64,000 bases of DNA from Leptospira stimsonii (lineage in GTDB: Bacteria; Spirochaetota; Leptospiria; Leptospirales; Leptospiraceae): contig NZ_QHCS01000001.1 of the NCBI RefSeq assembly GCF_003545875.1, positions 682,001 through 746,000 of the forward strand, in the 5' to 3' direction. This document shows, one piece after another, positions 47,534-61,174 of this stretch. How positions within the stretch are numbered: the stretch's first letter is position 1; every line of letters starts with the position of its first letter. The notes beneath the pieces were generated by a model that saw only the letters and a list, made by a program, of their open reading frames with translations, had not been told where the DNA came from and did not search any database. The translations under genes were made by a program, and so were the position numbers.

Positions 47534-47974
47534 TTAATCGAAAGGTTGATCCAAGAAGATCGGTTTTTTAAGAATCGCTCTTAAAAGAAGATAGCTGAGA
47601 AGTCCGAAAGGTCCGAACAGAAAAGTCCCAATCTGACAAGGAATCACGAGCCAACGCGAGATTCCTAATTTCTGTGCGTTTGCGCTTTCCCATGTACCGA
47701 CAAACAAATCGAAGGCGAGATAATGGATCCATCCTGCGACCAATACGATCGGATTTTGGAAAAGAAGCGTAACTCCTTCCAATGAGCCGAAATTACCCTG
47801 CGTTTTTCCGAAACTGGATATTATTAAAATAGAATATACTCCGCCGAATAGGAGTGTACCGAGAATGCCGGTCGTAATCAATCTTGTATATTTCCAATTT
47901 GGAAGACAGATTAGAAGAATCCAACCTGCCAATGCGAAGTTGTTTACGATCTTGAATAGTAAAGATAGTTCCAA
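47534..47974 (-). CDS. ABA4-like membrane protein (146 aa)
   Basis: Four hydrophobic segments and the sequence VAGWIHYLAFDLFVGTWE followed by FGPFGLLSYLLLRA match the ABA4-like (DUF4281) family, related to plant ABA DEFICIENT 4, which is linked to carotenoid/neoxanthin formation. The bacterial role is not known. Translation starts at a TTG with AAGGAG upstream in the end of the preceding gene. It is separated from that membrane protein gene by 2 bases and is therefore coupled to it. Confidence 0.85.
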   Translation of the reverse strand: MELSLLFKIVNNFALAGWILLICLPNWKYTRLITTGILGTLLFGGVYSILIISSFGKTQGNFGSLEGVTLLFQNPIVLVAGWIHYLAFDLFVGTWESANAQKLGISRWLVIPCQIGTFLFGPFGLLSYLLLRAILKKPIFLDQPFD

Positions 47975-47976
47975 TG

Positions 47977-48924
47977 TTAAGCTCCTTTTATAGACGTTTT
48001 TATGTTCTTTTTGGTAAGAAACGGTGAAATCAAACTTCCCAACATTCCAAATCCGCAGATAAAAAATCCGATTTGAATTTTCAAGGACGGATGTACTACA
48101 CTTTCTCCGCTGAGAGCCTGAATGGTTAGTATCAGAACCAACCCGGCGAAGAAGACCGAAAAGGAACGAATTGCTCGAATGATACCGATCTGAGAAAAAT
48201 GCAAACCAATGAACAGTAAGGCGATCATAGGAATCATTTGCATTGCGTGGATTCCCAAGAAGTGCGGAATCCTCATATCTCCTGCGATCGTGCTCCAGCC
48301 GAGTAACGGTAAACCCGGTCCACCGTCTTCCGCGCCGAATGTGTGACCTCCGTTCGACTTTAAGATTCCTAATTTCATAGCCTCAATTTGTTCAGGCCTT
48401 GGAGTCGTCATAAAAAAACCGAGAATCATACCAAAGGCCGCGATTCCCATTCCCCATCGAAGGGACTCCGTAAGGGATTTATTTTCCGAATTCTCGCGGA
48501 ACAGATAGAGTGCGATTGCTATATGACAAAACCATAAAATAGTAATCGCGGTTCCCATAATACTAAAAATCATTCCGTTTAATGGAGACGTTATATTGAA
48601 ATGACTCGCCTCGCCTCGGAATGCCTGCCCGTAGATCGCAACATTTTCAATGATCAACATCATCGTAATCATCCATGAAATTCTTCGAATTTGCCTGTCC
48701 CTTCCTCGGATAAACTGAAGAATCCAAACGAGAGTAAAAGAATATAAGGAGGTCGAGATCGCAAACTTGATCGGTTTGAGCCAGATCGGGGAGTTTGTCA
48801 CTTGTCGAAGATCGATCCAGAATGCAGGAATCAGGACGAACAGACTGAGTAGGACTATAACTCCGTTCCAATATAAGGGAGGGTTCGTCTTGGCTTTTTG
48901 AACGAATTTGGATAAGATTCTCAT
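47977..48924 (-). CDS. Polytopic membrane protein of unknown function (315 aa)
   Basis: Eight or so hydrophobic helices were counted, with a polar central part (GGHTFGAEDGGPGLPLLGW). No catalytic motif was recognised. The ATG at 48924 is chosen over the upstream TTG at 48936 because GAGG precedes it. It is the first gene of a two-gene operon with the ABA4-like protein and is divergent from a TetR regulator, with two operators lying on its promoter. Confidence 0.8.
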   Translation of the reverse strand: MRILSKFVQKAKTNPPLYWNGVIVLLSLFVLIPAFWIDLRQVTNSPIWLKPIKFAISTSLYSFTLVWILQFIRGRDRQIRRISWMITMMLIIENVAIYGQAFRGEASHFNITSPLNGMIFSIMGTAITILWFCHIAIALYLFRENSENKSLTESLRWGMGIAAFGMILGFFMTTPRPEQIEAMKLGILKSNGGHTFGAEDGGPGLPLLGWSTIAGDMRIPHFLGIHAMQMIPMIALLFIGLHFSQIGIIRAIRSFSVFFAGLVLILTIQALSGESVVHPSLKIQIGFFICGFGMLGSLISPFLTKKNIKTSIKGA

Positions 48925-48961
48925 AAAACCTCGCAAAAGGGAGTTGACCCCTTTGATTTAT

Positions 48962-48980
48962 ATGTTACCAGTGTAAACAT
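48962..48980. promoter_or_regulatory. 19-bp operator 1 of the divergent TetR region
   Basis: A 19-base imperfect palindrome with ATGTT and AACAT ends pairs at seven of nine positions. It covers the likely -10 (TACACT on the minus strand, 48970-48975) of the membrane operon. The TetR protein at 49028 is the obvious candidate to bind it. Confidence 0.6.
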
Positions 48981-48998
48981 GGATGTTGTTTCTGTCAA
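48970..48998 (-). promoter_or_regulatory. Promoter of the membrane protein operon
   Basis: On the minus strand a perfect TTGACA (-35, 48993-48998) and TACACT (-10, 48970-48975) are separated by exactly 17 bases. Each hexamer lies inside one of the two 19-bp palindromes. Transcription would begin near 48963, about 40 bases before the ATG at 48924. Confidence 0.65.
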
Positions 48999-49001
48999 CA
49001 T
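48983..49001. promoter_or_regulatory. 19-bp operator 2 of the divergent TetR region
   Basis: A second 19-base palindrome, ATGTTG at one end and CAACAT at the other, has its centre 21 bases (two helical turns) from operator 1. It covers the -35 of the membrane operon. Confidence 0.6.
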
Positions 49002-49027
49002 CGAAAAGTAGTCACCGACAACATTGT

Positions 49028-49678
49028 ATGAAAAAAAAGATTCCCGCAAAAAAGAAAATTTTGGAAAAACAGGCTTCGGACTCCTACCATCACGGAGATC
49101 TCAAGAAGGCGATCATTCTCAAATCGGAAGAGATTCTTGAAAAAGCCGGCATCGAAGGTTTGAGCCTGAGGGATATCGCGGCCGATCTAGGAGTCAGTCA
49201 CGCGGCGCCTTACAGACATTTCCCGAGAAAGATCGATCTCCTTTTTATTCTTGCGATTCGAGGATTTAGGGATCTTGCGGAAGAAATGCGTCTTGCTTGG
49301 GAAAGTAGTGAAAATCCTGTAGAAAGACTTCGTTCGTCCGGAACACGTTATGTGAAACTGGCTCTAAAACATCCGCGAAGAACCGAACTCATGTTTGGTG
49401 GAACGCTTGCTTGCGAATCCGAAGTTCCGGAAGAGTTGGAAGCGATCGGTAAGGAAGCCTTTATGGGACTATTTAGAATTATAGAGGACGGTCAGGCTCG
49501 GGGAATTTTCCGAAGCGGAGATCCTCTCGGATTTTCTTTTACCCTTTGGAGTTTAGTTCATGGATTCGCTGTTTTAATCAATGGAAAACAAATTCCTCCG
49601 CAAGTTTTTCAGGACCGTTCCTTGGATACGATATTAGAATCCTCTCTTTCCTCGATTCTTGACGGAGTCGTTCTCTGA
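49028..49678 (+). CDS. TetR family transcriptional regulator (216 aa)
   Basis: The helix-turn-helix reads GLSLRDIAADLGVSHAAPYRHFPRKIDLL near residues 40-68, with a basic N-terminal tail (KKKIPAKKKILEKQ). The C-terminal domain fits TetR regulators with WHG-type ligand domains (FTLWSLVHGFAVLI). The frame is open from 48983, but that start lies inside an operator; the ATG at 49028 is the first sensible start. It probably represses the divergent membrane-protein operon and perhaps itself. Confidence 0.9.
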   Translation: MKKKIPAKKKILEKQASDSYHHGDLKKAIILKSEEILEKAGIEGLSLRDIAADLGVSHAAPYRHFPRKIDLLFILAIRGFRDLAEEMRLAWESSENPVERLRSSGTRYVKLALKHPRRTELMFGGTLACESEVPEELEAIGKEAFMGLFRIIEDGQARGIFRSGDPLGFSFTLWSLVHGFAVLINGKQIPPQVFQDRSLDTILESSLSSILDGVVL

Positions 49679-49754
49679 ATCCGTTCTATTTTCGTAGAAA
49701 AGACTTGTAAGCATTTTTCATTGTTATTCAGTCATTCCGTTTGGGGATGGTAGA

Positions 49755-51047
49755 ATGAAAGTTGCAAAAAACAAATTGATTCTTCTTTGGTGCATTTTTC
49801 TGGTTTTGTTTGTTATCTTTTATATAAAGCCGAAGGATTTAGGAAAACCGTACGAAGCATATTTTAAAATATTAAACGAAGAATTAAAAAAGAATGGTCC
49901 CGGTAAACCAGTTGTATTGCTCGATCTCGATCGTTTGGATGAGAATTTAAGAATTCTAAAACAAAATCTAACACCTCCCTTACACTATCGAATCGTGGTG
50001 AAGTCTCTTCCATCTTTAGAGTTGCTTCGGTATATCGTTCGTTCCACCGGAAGTAATCGGCTTATGGTTTTTCATTCCGGTGATATAGTGATGCTTTTGG
50101 AAGATCCCGAATTTAAGAATTTCGATATTCTTCTGGGCAAACCGATGCCGGTAAACGCTCTGAAAGAGATTTACATTAAAACAAAGAAGTCCGATTTTCA
50201 AAAAATTCATTGGCTTGTTGATTCTTACGAAAGATTAAACGAATACCTTCGTTTTTCAAAAAAGGAGAATCTGAAACTCTCATTGAATTTGGAGATCGAT
50301 ATCGGGCTTCATAGAGGAGGATTCCCGGAACCGTCTTCCGTTCTTTCCTCTTTGGAATTGATCAGAAACGAATCCAAATATCTTGAGTTTTCCGGTTTTA
50401 TGGGTTATGAACCGCACGCCGCTTCGGTTCCCGTGATTTTCGGGGATAAAGCCGAGGCGATTCAAAATTCGCTTAAGAATTCCTTAAAAACATATTCTAA
50501 TTTCATTAAGTATTCAAAGGAGAATTTTCCGGATTTATTTCGAAAAGAAATCATTCAAAACGGAGGAGGAAGCAAAACGTATCGTTTCTACCAAAAATTC
50601 GGGACAGAAGTGGTAAACGATGTTTCGGTCGGATCGGCGCTCGTAAAGCCGACTGATTTCGACGTGGTCAGTTTGGAGGAACATTCTCCTGCGGTTTTTA
50701 TCGCCGCTCCCATATTGAAACGAATCGAAGGGACAAATATTCCATTTCTGGAATCTTTTTCATTCTTATTTCCACTCTGGGATCCGAATCAAGAACTCAC
50801 TTATTTTACGTATGGCGGAGGTTTTTCCGCAAAGAAAGAGTCACCCTCGGGTCTTCAAGACAATTCTCTTTTCGGCACCAGCACCAATCAAGGAATTCTA
50901 AACGGCTCTTTTCAAACCGGACTTTATCCGAACGATTTTGTATTTTTCAGACCGACGCAAAGTGAAAAAGTTATGGCTGAGTTGGGTGAAATTTATCTCA
51001 TCCGAAAAGGGAAACTATCGGGAAAATGGAAAACGTTTGTGAATTGA
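49755..51047 (+). CDS. PLP-dependent alanine racemase/D-threonine aldolase-like protein (430 aa)
   Basis: A single N-terminal membrane helix (LILLWCIFLVLFVIFYI) is followed by a fold-type III PLP barrel. PVVLLDLDRLDENLRIL and RIVVKSLPS (K83 as the PLP-binding lysine) match the family, and SLNLEIDIGLHRGGF lies at the usual place. A C-terminal beta domain is present. It is probably an amino-acid racemase, epimerase or aldolase anchored to the membrane; the substrate is unknown. Confidence 0.83.
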   Translation: MKVAKNKLILLWCIFLVLFVIFYIKPKDLGKPYEAYFKILNEELKKNGPGKPVVLLDLDRLDENLRILKQNLTPPLHYRIVVKSLPSLELLRYIVRSTGSNRLMVFHSGDIVMLLEDPEFKNFDILLGKPMPVNALKEIYIKTKKSDFQKIHWLVDSYERLNEYLRFSKKENLKLSLNLEIDIGLHRGGFPEPSSVLSSLELIRNESKYLEFSGFMGYEPHAASVPVIFGDKAEAIQNSLKNSLKTYSNFIKYSKENFPDLFRKEIIQNGGGSKTYRFYQKFGTEVVNDVSVGSALVKPTDFDVVSLEEHSPAVFIAAPILKRIEGTNIPFLESFSFLFPLWDPNQELTYFTYGGGFSAKKESPSGLQDNSLFGTSTNQGILNGSFQTGLYPNDFVFFRPTQSEKVMAELGEIYLIRKGKLSGKWKTFVN

Positions 51048-51166
51048 TTTTACGCGTAGGATTCGGATTGTAGTGAGTTCAACGATCGTTTGAACTAGTA
51101 TTGAATCGATTCTTAAAAGTATTTGAGAAGGAAACGATTCTTATTTTGAAAATAAGATCATAGGAA

Positions 51167-51622
51167 ATGAAAATGTGGAATATTAGAAAAGTTGCAATCT
51201 CTGATTTGAATCAAGTTTCCCTTCTTTTTAACGAGTATCGTCAATTTTATAATAAAGAATCCGACCTTTCCGGAGCTTTCCGCTTTTTAGAGGAACGAAT
51301 TTCAAAGGAAGAATCTTGTATTTTCGTGGCATTGAGCGAGGATGAAAAACTCTTTTACGGATTCACTCAATTGTATCCCTCATTCACTTCTCTTTCCATG
51401 AAAAGAACTTGGATTTTAAACGACCTTTTTGTGAGACTGGAATACAGAAAGAAAGGAATTGCAAAAGCTCTCATCGAGCGGTCGGCCGCTTTGGCGAGAA
51501 GTATGGACGCAAAATATCTTTCCCTTTCCACGGCACGCGATAACAGGAATGCTCAAAAACTCTATGAGTCTCTCGGTTTTGTAAAGGACGAGGAATTCTT
51601 CTATTATTCTCTTACTGTTTGA
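51167..51622 (+). CDS. GNAT family N-acetyltransferase (151 aa)
   Basis: The GNAT core is visible: WILNDLFVRLEYRKKGIAKAL, in which R/Q-x-x-G-x-A binds acetyl-CoA, then YLSLSTARDNRNAQKLYESLGFVKD. It acetylates an amino group on a small molecule or protein. Either the ATG at 51167 or the one at 51173 may start it; the AGGA at about 51161 fits the second slightly better. Confidence 0.9.
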   Translation: MKMWNIRKVAISDLNQVSLLFNEYRQFYNKESDLSGAFRFLEERISKEESCIFVALSEDEKLFYGFTQLYPSFTSLSMKRTWILNDLFVRLEYRKKGIAKALIERSAALARSMDAKYLSLSTARDNRNAQKLYESLGFVKDEEFFYYSLTV

Positions 51623-51694
51623 TCTTTCTTTTTAGAGCGAAATTTTCTGAATCGACAATACCTTTGATTCCGGTTTGATAGATCTGTGACTGAA

Positions 51695-51895
51695 ATGAAT
51701 TCTATAAAGTTAGAAGCGCTTCAAAAGCCTTGTCCTCGGTGCGGAAATCGATTTGAGTGTGGGGCGGCGATTCACCAGTGTGCTTGTTTCACTATAAAAC
51801 TCTCTTTGAAAACGAAAGAATTCATTCGTGAGAATTATGACGATTGTCTTTGTATTTCCTGTTTGAATGAATTGAATTTACAAAACCCGGAATGA
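51695..51895 (+). CDS. Cysteine-rich CWC family small protein (66 aa)
   Basis: CPRCGNRFECG near the N-terminus, then HQCACF and DDCLCISCL give eight cysteines in pairs. This fits the cysteine-rich CWC family, a small probable zinc-binding protein of unknown role. The ATG at 51695 is preferred over the GTG at 51686. It lies 72 bases after the GNAT gene and may be in the same transcript. Confidence 0.78.
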   Translation: MNSIKLEALQKPCPRCGNRFECGAAIHQCACFTIKLSLKTKEFIRENYDDCLCISCLNELNLQNPE

Positions 51896-52733
51896 GAAAT
51901 CAATCAAAGTGTACTTATACGAATGATACATTCAAAAATTGTAATCTATTCTTAAAAAAATAAGAAACATCGTTTGTCCGGGAAATTGTGAGCATTTTAT
52001 TTTTCCTTCATTCTTGAGGAATAACTTTCGAACTAAGCGGATTCTGAGGCCGCTCCCGCCCTCTTCGATAAACGACGATCGAATTGGAAACTCCTCCGGA
52101 AAGAGTGTCGATCAAGGAGGAATTGAAGTTTGAGTTCGCATCATTGACTTTCCCTTTTTCCGATTCACTGTACTTTGAAAAAACGAAAGGAGCCCGACCC
52201 TATTCAATTCATTCGTATCGTTCAAAAAAAGTACGTTCATTTTCCGGAACGGGGTCGAGCTTGATTCGTCTTTATTAGAATAGGTGAAGATGTTTGCCGG
52301 AAAAATAACCGGACAGATTCTTTGAAAGGAAAGAAGTTTACGATTCATTAAGTGAATATTTTTCACAATTTGCGGACTTCGTTTTACTAAAAAAAAATGA
52401 GCGGAGGAAAGAATACCAACGGAAACGATCGGCTTGTTCACTGAGAAGTTGAAATATCCCGGCTCAATAATTTTAAAGTAAATATGGATTCTAAATTTCG
52501 AGTTTGTGTAATAATAGGTGGAATACGAGGGATCTTTATCTTAAATGGGTTCGAAATGTTTAAAATTTAGGATCCTGAGCAGAAAAGTCCGGTCGAAAGA
52601 ATATTCCCTCGGACGTTTTCTAAGAAGAATGGAAGAGCCTGCTCATCCGTTTGAATACGCCCTATAACAAAAGTTCTAAATTGAAGTTCGTTTTAAAAAA
52701 AACATTTTAATCGAACTCGAAAAGAGGTTCTAC
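51896..52733. other. Long gene-poor region before the RND pump
   Basis: About 840 bases hold no open frame that looks like a gene; the short frames present show no recognisable domain. There is a partial inverted match between GCCCGACCC (near 52195) and GGGTCGAGC (near 52253). A periplasmic adaptor gene, which usually accompanies an RND pump, would be expected here; its remains were looked for and not recognised. Confidence 0.5.
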
Positions 52734-55955
<3,222 letters not shown>

Positions 55956-56080
55956 ATTCAATGAAGATTAAAAAAATTGAATATACTATTCCATTTTCGA
56001 CTCTTGTTGGAATGCTTCCTCGAGTTCAGCGTTTTTTTTCACAAACCTGGAATGTGGCACTTGGTGGTCCAAAGAAAAAA

Positions 56081-57520
56081 ATGCGAAGGAGAATCTGTTC
56101 TATTTCTATGATTCTCTATACGTCGTTCGCGTTCTTGAATTGCACGGACGATTCTTCGATTCGGACCAACGACGGGGTTGTGGAACCAAGGCTGGAAGAA
56201 GTCAGCGGTGTAACGACCGAAAGGATAAGAAAAATAACTCCGGAACAGGAATTGAGCATAGAAGACTTATACGCGTTTGCGGTCGAGAGGACGGAGAGAA
56301 TTGCGCTCAAAGAAGAAGCGATTCAACAAGCGGATTCTCAAAAGATGGCGGCATTTGCATCTTTCTTTCCTTCTTTATCTTTGGTTTATAATAAATTTTA
56401 CAGAGTTCCCGGACCGAATCATCAATTCAATCCATATTACACGGAACCGAGCCCGTACACCGGATCGTCTTCCAGTAGTTTGCCACCCACGGTAGGACCT
56501 GGAACAAGGCTTTTACTATCCATTCCGATCTTAAACGGAGTGAGTCAATACACGACCTATAAGGCGGCTGGCGCTCTTACAAAAGTGAGGATGAACGAAG
56601 CCCGTTACGAATCCGGAAGATTGTATCTTGAAATCGCACAAGCATATTATAATGTTCTACAGCTCAAAGAGATCATTCGGTTGGAAGAAAAGAAAACGGA
56701 TCTTGTACGAAAAACAAGTCAGGAAAGAAGAAGACTTTTTTCCTTGGGAAGGATCACTAGAGGAGATTTAAGCGGGTCCGAAGCGGATTTTTCGAGGTCC
56801 GAGGCTTCTCTAGAGGACTTCCGATATCAGCTCAAACAAAGCGAGATGGCGATGGAAAGTCTTGTCGGCGCAGGAGAAGGTGGATTGAGACTTGCCATAC
56901 CGAAAGAGGTGATTGCCCTTCCTCAAAATCTTCTTCCGGAGGAACGAATCGCAAAACGATACGATGTGATCGCGGCCAAGGAAAACCTAAAATTGGCCGA
57001 GCTCAATCTCACAAAGGCTTGGGGAGGACATCTCCCTTCGGTAACGTTGAACAACTATTATACGATCCCGGAACACAATACCACTCCAAACAAAGACATC
57101 ACGATGCAACTTTCGATCAACGTTCCATTGTTATCCGCTGGAACGATCACGGCCGGGGTCAAACAGGCGGAGTCGGCTGTCAGGCAGGCAGAATTGCAGT
57201 TGTCTCAGGCAAAAAGAATCGCGACCGACGAAATTCGTAAAGCCTACGAAAGTTCTCTGAATTCGGCCCGTTTGCTAAATTTATATTCGAAGGCGCGAAA
57301 TTCAGCGGAAGCCAATCTGAGCAGTCATAGAAGAGGATTTAGTTTTAAATCGACGTCTCGTCTGGAGTTGCTCGTTTCCGAAACTTCTTTTTTAGATTCT
57401 GAAATCGCGTATCGAAAGGCTTACTATCAACATTCTCTCAACACGATTTGGTACGGAGTTGCGATCGGGGAACTTCCGAAATTAAAAAAATCGAGAGAAG
57501 AGGATAAGACTGGGGGTTAG
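56081..57520 (+). CDS. TolC/OprM-type outer membrane efflux lipoprotein (479 aa)
   Basis: The product has the duplicated helical-barrel pattern of outer membrane efflux proteins (SIEDLYAFAVERTERIALKEEAI and the matching second half, LNLTKAWGGHLPSVTLNNYY). MRRRICSISMILYTSFAFLNC is a lipoprotein signal with a cysteine after FLN. The open frame begins further upstream at 55952, where ATGA overlaps the pump stop codon, but that would bury the lipoprotein signal at residue 44, so 56081 is preferred. It completes the RND export route, but its pump partner is interrupted and no adaptor gene is present. Confidence 0.85.
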   Translation: MRRRICSISMILYTSFAFLNCTDDSSIRTNDGVVEPRLEEVSGVTTERIRKITPEQELSIEDLYAFAVERTERIALKEEAIQQADSQKMAAFASFFPSLSLVYNKFYRVPGPNHQFNPYYTEPSPYTGSSSSSLPPTVGPGTRLLLSIPILNGVSQYTTYKAAGALTKVRMNEARYESGRLYLEIAQAYYNVLQLKEIIRLEEKKTDLVRKTSQERRRLFSLGRITRGDLSGSEADFSRSEASLEDFRYQLKQSEMAMESLVGAGEGGLRLAIPKEVIALPQNLLPEERIAKRYDVIAAKENLKLAELNLTKAWGGHLPSVTLNNYYTIPEHNTTPNKDITMQLSINVPLLSAGTITAGVKQAESAVRQAELQLSQAKRIATDEIRKAYESSLNSARLLNLYSKARNSAEANLSSHRRGFSFKSTSRLELLVSETSFLDSEIAYRKAYYQHSLNTIWYGVAIGELPKLKKSREEDKTGG

Positions 57521-57534
57521 TATCGTTTGTACGC

Positions 57535-57563
57535 TTGACATCTCTTCTCAATGGTTTTAACTA
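57535..57563 (+). promoter_or_regulatory. Probable promoter of the second acyl-CoA dehydrogenase
   Basis: A perfect TTGACA (57535-57540) is followed after 17 bases by a weak -10, TAACTA (57558-57563), about 30 bases before the ATG at 57593. It supports that start over the upstream ATG at 57551. Confidence 0.4.
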
Positions 57564-57592
57564 TTGGGAATATTCGAGAGGTAAGAATCCCC

Positions 57593-59353
<1,761 letters not shown>

Positions 59354-59361
59354 CACTAATA

Positions 59362-59389
59362 CCTCTGCCGAGCGTTTGTTTGGCAGAGG
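59362..59389 (+). terminator. Rho-independent terminator after the acyl-CoA dehydrogenase
   Basis: CCTCTGCC (59362-59369) and GGCAGAGG (59382-59389) make a perfect 8-bp GC-rich stem, followed by ATTTTA, only 8 bases after the stop codon. Confidence 0.75.
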
Positions 59390-59409
59390 ATTTTACCGAT
59401 TCAGGAAGA

Positions 59410-59907
59410 ATGAAAATCATATTCTTTTTTTGTACAAGCCTAATTGTAACTTTATATACAACGCTTCTTTTCGCAGGAATTCAATCCCCTCCGATTCCGA
59501 GAAATCCGAAAAACAAAGATCAAATCAAAAGAAACGGCTGTTGTCCGGTTGAAAAACAATACGGAGATTCCGTCTTGCTGGAAAGCGTCTGTTTGGAAAA
59601 GAATCGAACCGTATTCAATTTTCGTTATTTACTTTCGAATACGATATGTTCTTATTCCGATCGCCTCGAAATGAAGGATTCGAATTCGAACCGCTATCGA
59701 TCTTTGGGAATGAAAGGAATTCAAGAATGTCCGCAACTGTTCTATGCCAAACGAGGACATCGTTTTCAGTGGTATTTCGAATCTCTCAAAGGAACTCCCG
59801 ACTCGTTGGATATTACGGAGGACTTGAACGCGGATCTATTGACGCCGAATTGGAGATGGTGGCATTGGGAGAACGTCAACATATCTCAATGCTCCGTGAA
59901 AGAATAG
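59410..59907 (+). CDS. Exported hypothetical protein (165 aa)
   Basis: A signal peptide (MKIIFFFCTSLIVTLYTTLLFAG) is followed by a small domain with six cysteines (GCCPVEKQYG, ESVCLEK, TICSYS, QECPQ, QCSVKE), suggesting disulfides outside the cytoplasm. No family was recognised. The frame opens at a TTG at 59380 inside the terminator, so the ATG at 59410 is preferred; its AGGAAG is rather close. It converges on the thioesterase gene with 4 bases between. Confidence 0.7.
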   Translation: MKIIFFFCTSLIVTLYTTLLFAGIQSPPIPRNPKNKDQIKRNGCCPVEKQYGDSVLLESVCLEKNRTVFNFRYLLSNTICSYSDRLEMKDSNSNRYRSLGMKGIQECPQLFYAKRGHRFQWYFESLKGTPDSLDITEDLNADLLTPNWRWWHWENVNISQCSVKE

Positions 59908-59911
59908 AAAT

Positions 59912-60367
59912 TCAACTTCCGCTGTACTGACTGCCAACCACCGCCATCGTTACCGTTGCTTTCGCGATATGTTTTTCGCGATTTTTATGAATTGCGTAAA
60001 CGTCGGAATTGACGACGATCACAGTCGCTCCGTGATAAAAAACTTTCGATTCACAACGGATCCGTTTACCGATCCCAGGTCTCAAAAGATTGATCTTAAA
60101 TTCCAGCGTCAATACGACTTGTTTCTCGCCGACTAACGTTCCAGCCGCGCCTCCTGCGGAGTGATCGGCGAGAGTTGAGATCACGCCGGCGTGAACATAA
60201 CCGTTCTGCTGGAGGTGTTTTTCTTGAATGTCCACGAACGTTCGTAACGCGCCTAACTCGATTGAATCGATTTGGATTTCGAGGAGATTGATAAAATTGG
60301 CCTGATGGAAAATATTGTGAACTCGCTCGGAATAGTTTGGATTTTTTGCTCTAAATTCTTTGGTCAT
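59912..60367 (-). CDS. Hotdog-fold thioesterase, PaaI-like (151 aa)
   Basis: The hotdog helix region NGYVHAGVISTLADHSAGGAAGTL contains the Asn/Gly-His-Gly and acidic positions typical of PaaI/4HBT thioesterases, with strands VVLTLEFKINLLRP and IRCESKVFYHGATVIVVNSDVY. It hydrolyses an acyl-CoA or similar thioester. The neighbouring acyl-CoA dehydrogenase suggests a shared acyl-CoA pathway, although they are convergent. Confidence 0.87.
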   Translation of the reverse strand: MTKEFRAKNPNYSERVHNIFHQANFINLLEIQIDSIELGALRTFVDIQEKHLQQNGYVHAGVISTLADHSAGGAAGTLVGEKQVVLTLEFKINLLRPGIGKRIRCESKVFYHGATVIVVNSDVYAIHKNREKHIAKATVTMAVVGSQYSGS

Positions 60368-60811
60368 GAGAACTCATCATTCAAAATAAAAAGAGAAAAT
60401 CAAATGAATTTAGAACGATACGTTCTGTTTCCAAAGCTCTTTGTTTCCGAAGAATCGATTTAGTTTTAAATAAAGCGAATTGTTGCGTTTATCTTTTTAA
60501 AGCGGAAATCGCCGAAGCATCCTCTCTTTCGAACTTAAAGTCCGGTTTCAAGAAGAATAGTACCGAGATACTTTGTCGGAACAACTGAATACTGCTCTGA
60601 AAAACGTTTGTATTTTGAAGAGTGAAGTTTTCGGGGAGATTCCGAAATCAAAAATATAGAAAGAGATACTTCTCGTTTCCAATAATGGGAACTTAAAAAG
60701 AATAAAACCGAAAGGAAGAATTTTATTGAAAGGATCGGATTAAGGCGTAAAAACGAAGATTGTAGAACAATCGAATTCGATCGTTCTACAACAGAATATA
60801 TGAGTATATTA
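60368..60811. other. Intergenic region with a large palindrome
   Basis: This 444-base gap holds no convincing gene. Its most notable element is the near-perfect palindrome at 60760-60791 (listed separately). Confidence 0.45.
60760..60791 (-). terminator. 32-bp near-perfect palindrome, probable terminator
   Basis: Outer arms TTGTAGAAC and GTTCTACAA pair perfectly over 9 bp. The middle ATCGAATTCGAT is itself a perfect 12-bp palindrome; only one base pair (60769/60782) is mismatched. On the minus strand it lies about 20 bases after the stop of the exported-protein gene and is followed by a TTTTT tract, as expected of a terminator. Confidence 0.6.
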
Positions 60812-61174
60812 TTATTTTCTCAATGTCTCTGTGGCGCTTCCGCCGGCCCACGTCCCTTCCAGAAGGCGTCCGCCATTCTTCACTTCGTAAATAACCGGAT
60901 CATTTTGTCCCCAATCAACAGTAAGGGTGCTTCCGTCCAAGGATCCGGTTCCCGTAAACGACTGCCCGGCAACGCTCCAAGAAAAAAGGTATTCTCCATT
61001 GGATTGGGTGATCGTGACCGATCCTCCATAAGAGGAACCGTCCGGGTTGGTTCCACTTACCTTGTATTTTCCGCTTATCGAAGACGGATTGATCTGACCG
61101 ATTTGTGCGCTCGCAGTTGAAATAAATCCGAACACGAAAGCGACAATGAAAAGCCTTGATACGATTCGAAACAT
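60812..61174 (-). CDS. Small exported beta-rich hypothetical protein (120 aa)
   Basis: A clear signal peptide (MFRIVSRLFIVAFVFGFISTASA, cleavage before Q) precedes a compact domain rich in Gly, Ser and Thr. It has alternating hydrophobic residues (SVTITQSNGEYLFSWSV, GSLDGSTLTVDWG, GRLLEGTWAG), so a small beta-sandwich or barrel is likely. I do not recognise the family. The start at 61174 is supported by AAGGAG 9 bases upstream; the open frame reaches 61219. Confidence 0.82.
   Translation of the reverse strand: MFRIVSRLFIVAFVFGFISTASAQIGQINPSSISGKYKVSGTNPDGSSYGGSVTITQSNGEYLFSWSVAGQSFTGTGSLDGSTLTVDWGQNDPVIYEVKNGGRLLEGTWAGGSATETLRK

Noticed and set aside
48983..49027. Upstream ATG of the TetR gene as the true start
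   Set aside because: It lies inside an operator palindrome and adds residues without similarity to TetR N-termini.
52084..52278. 64-residue frame in the gap before the RND pump as an adaptor remnant
   Set aside because: The translation shows no lipoyl, coiled-coil or beta-barrel features of HlyD adaptors.
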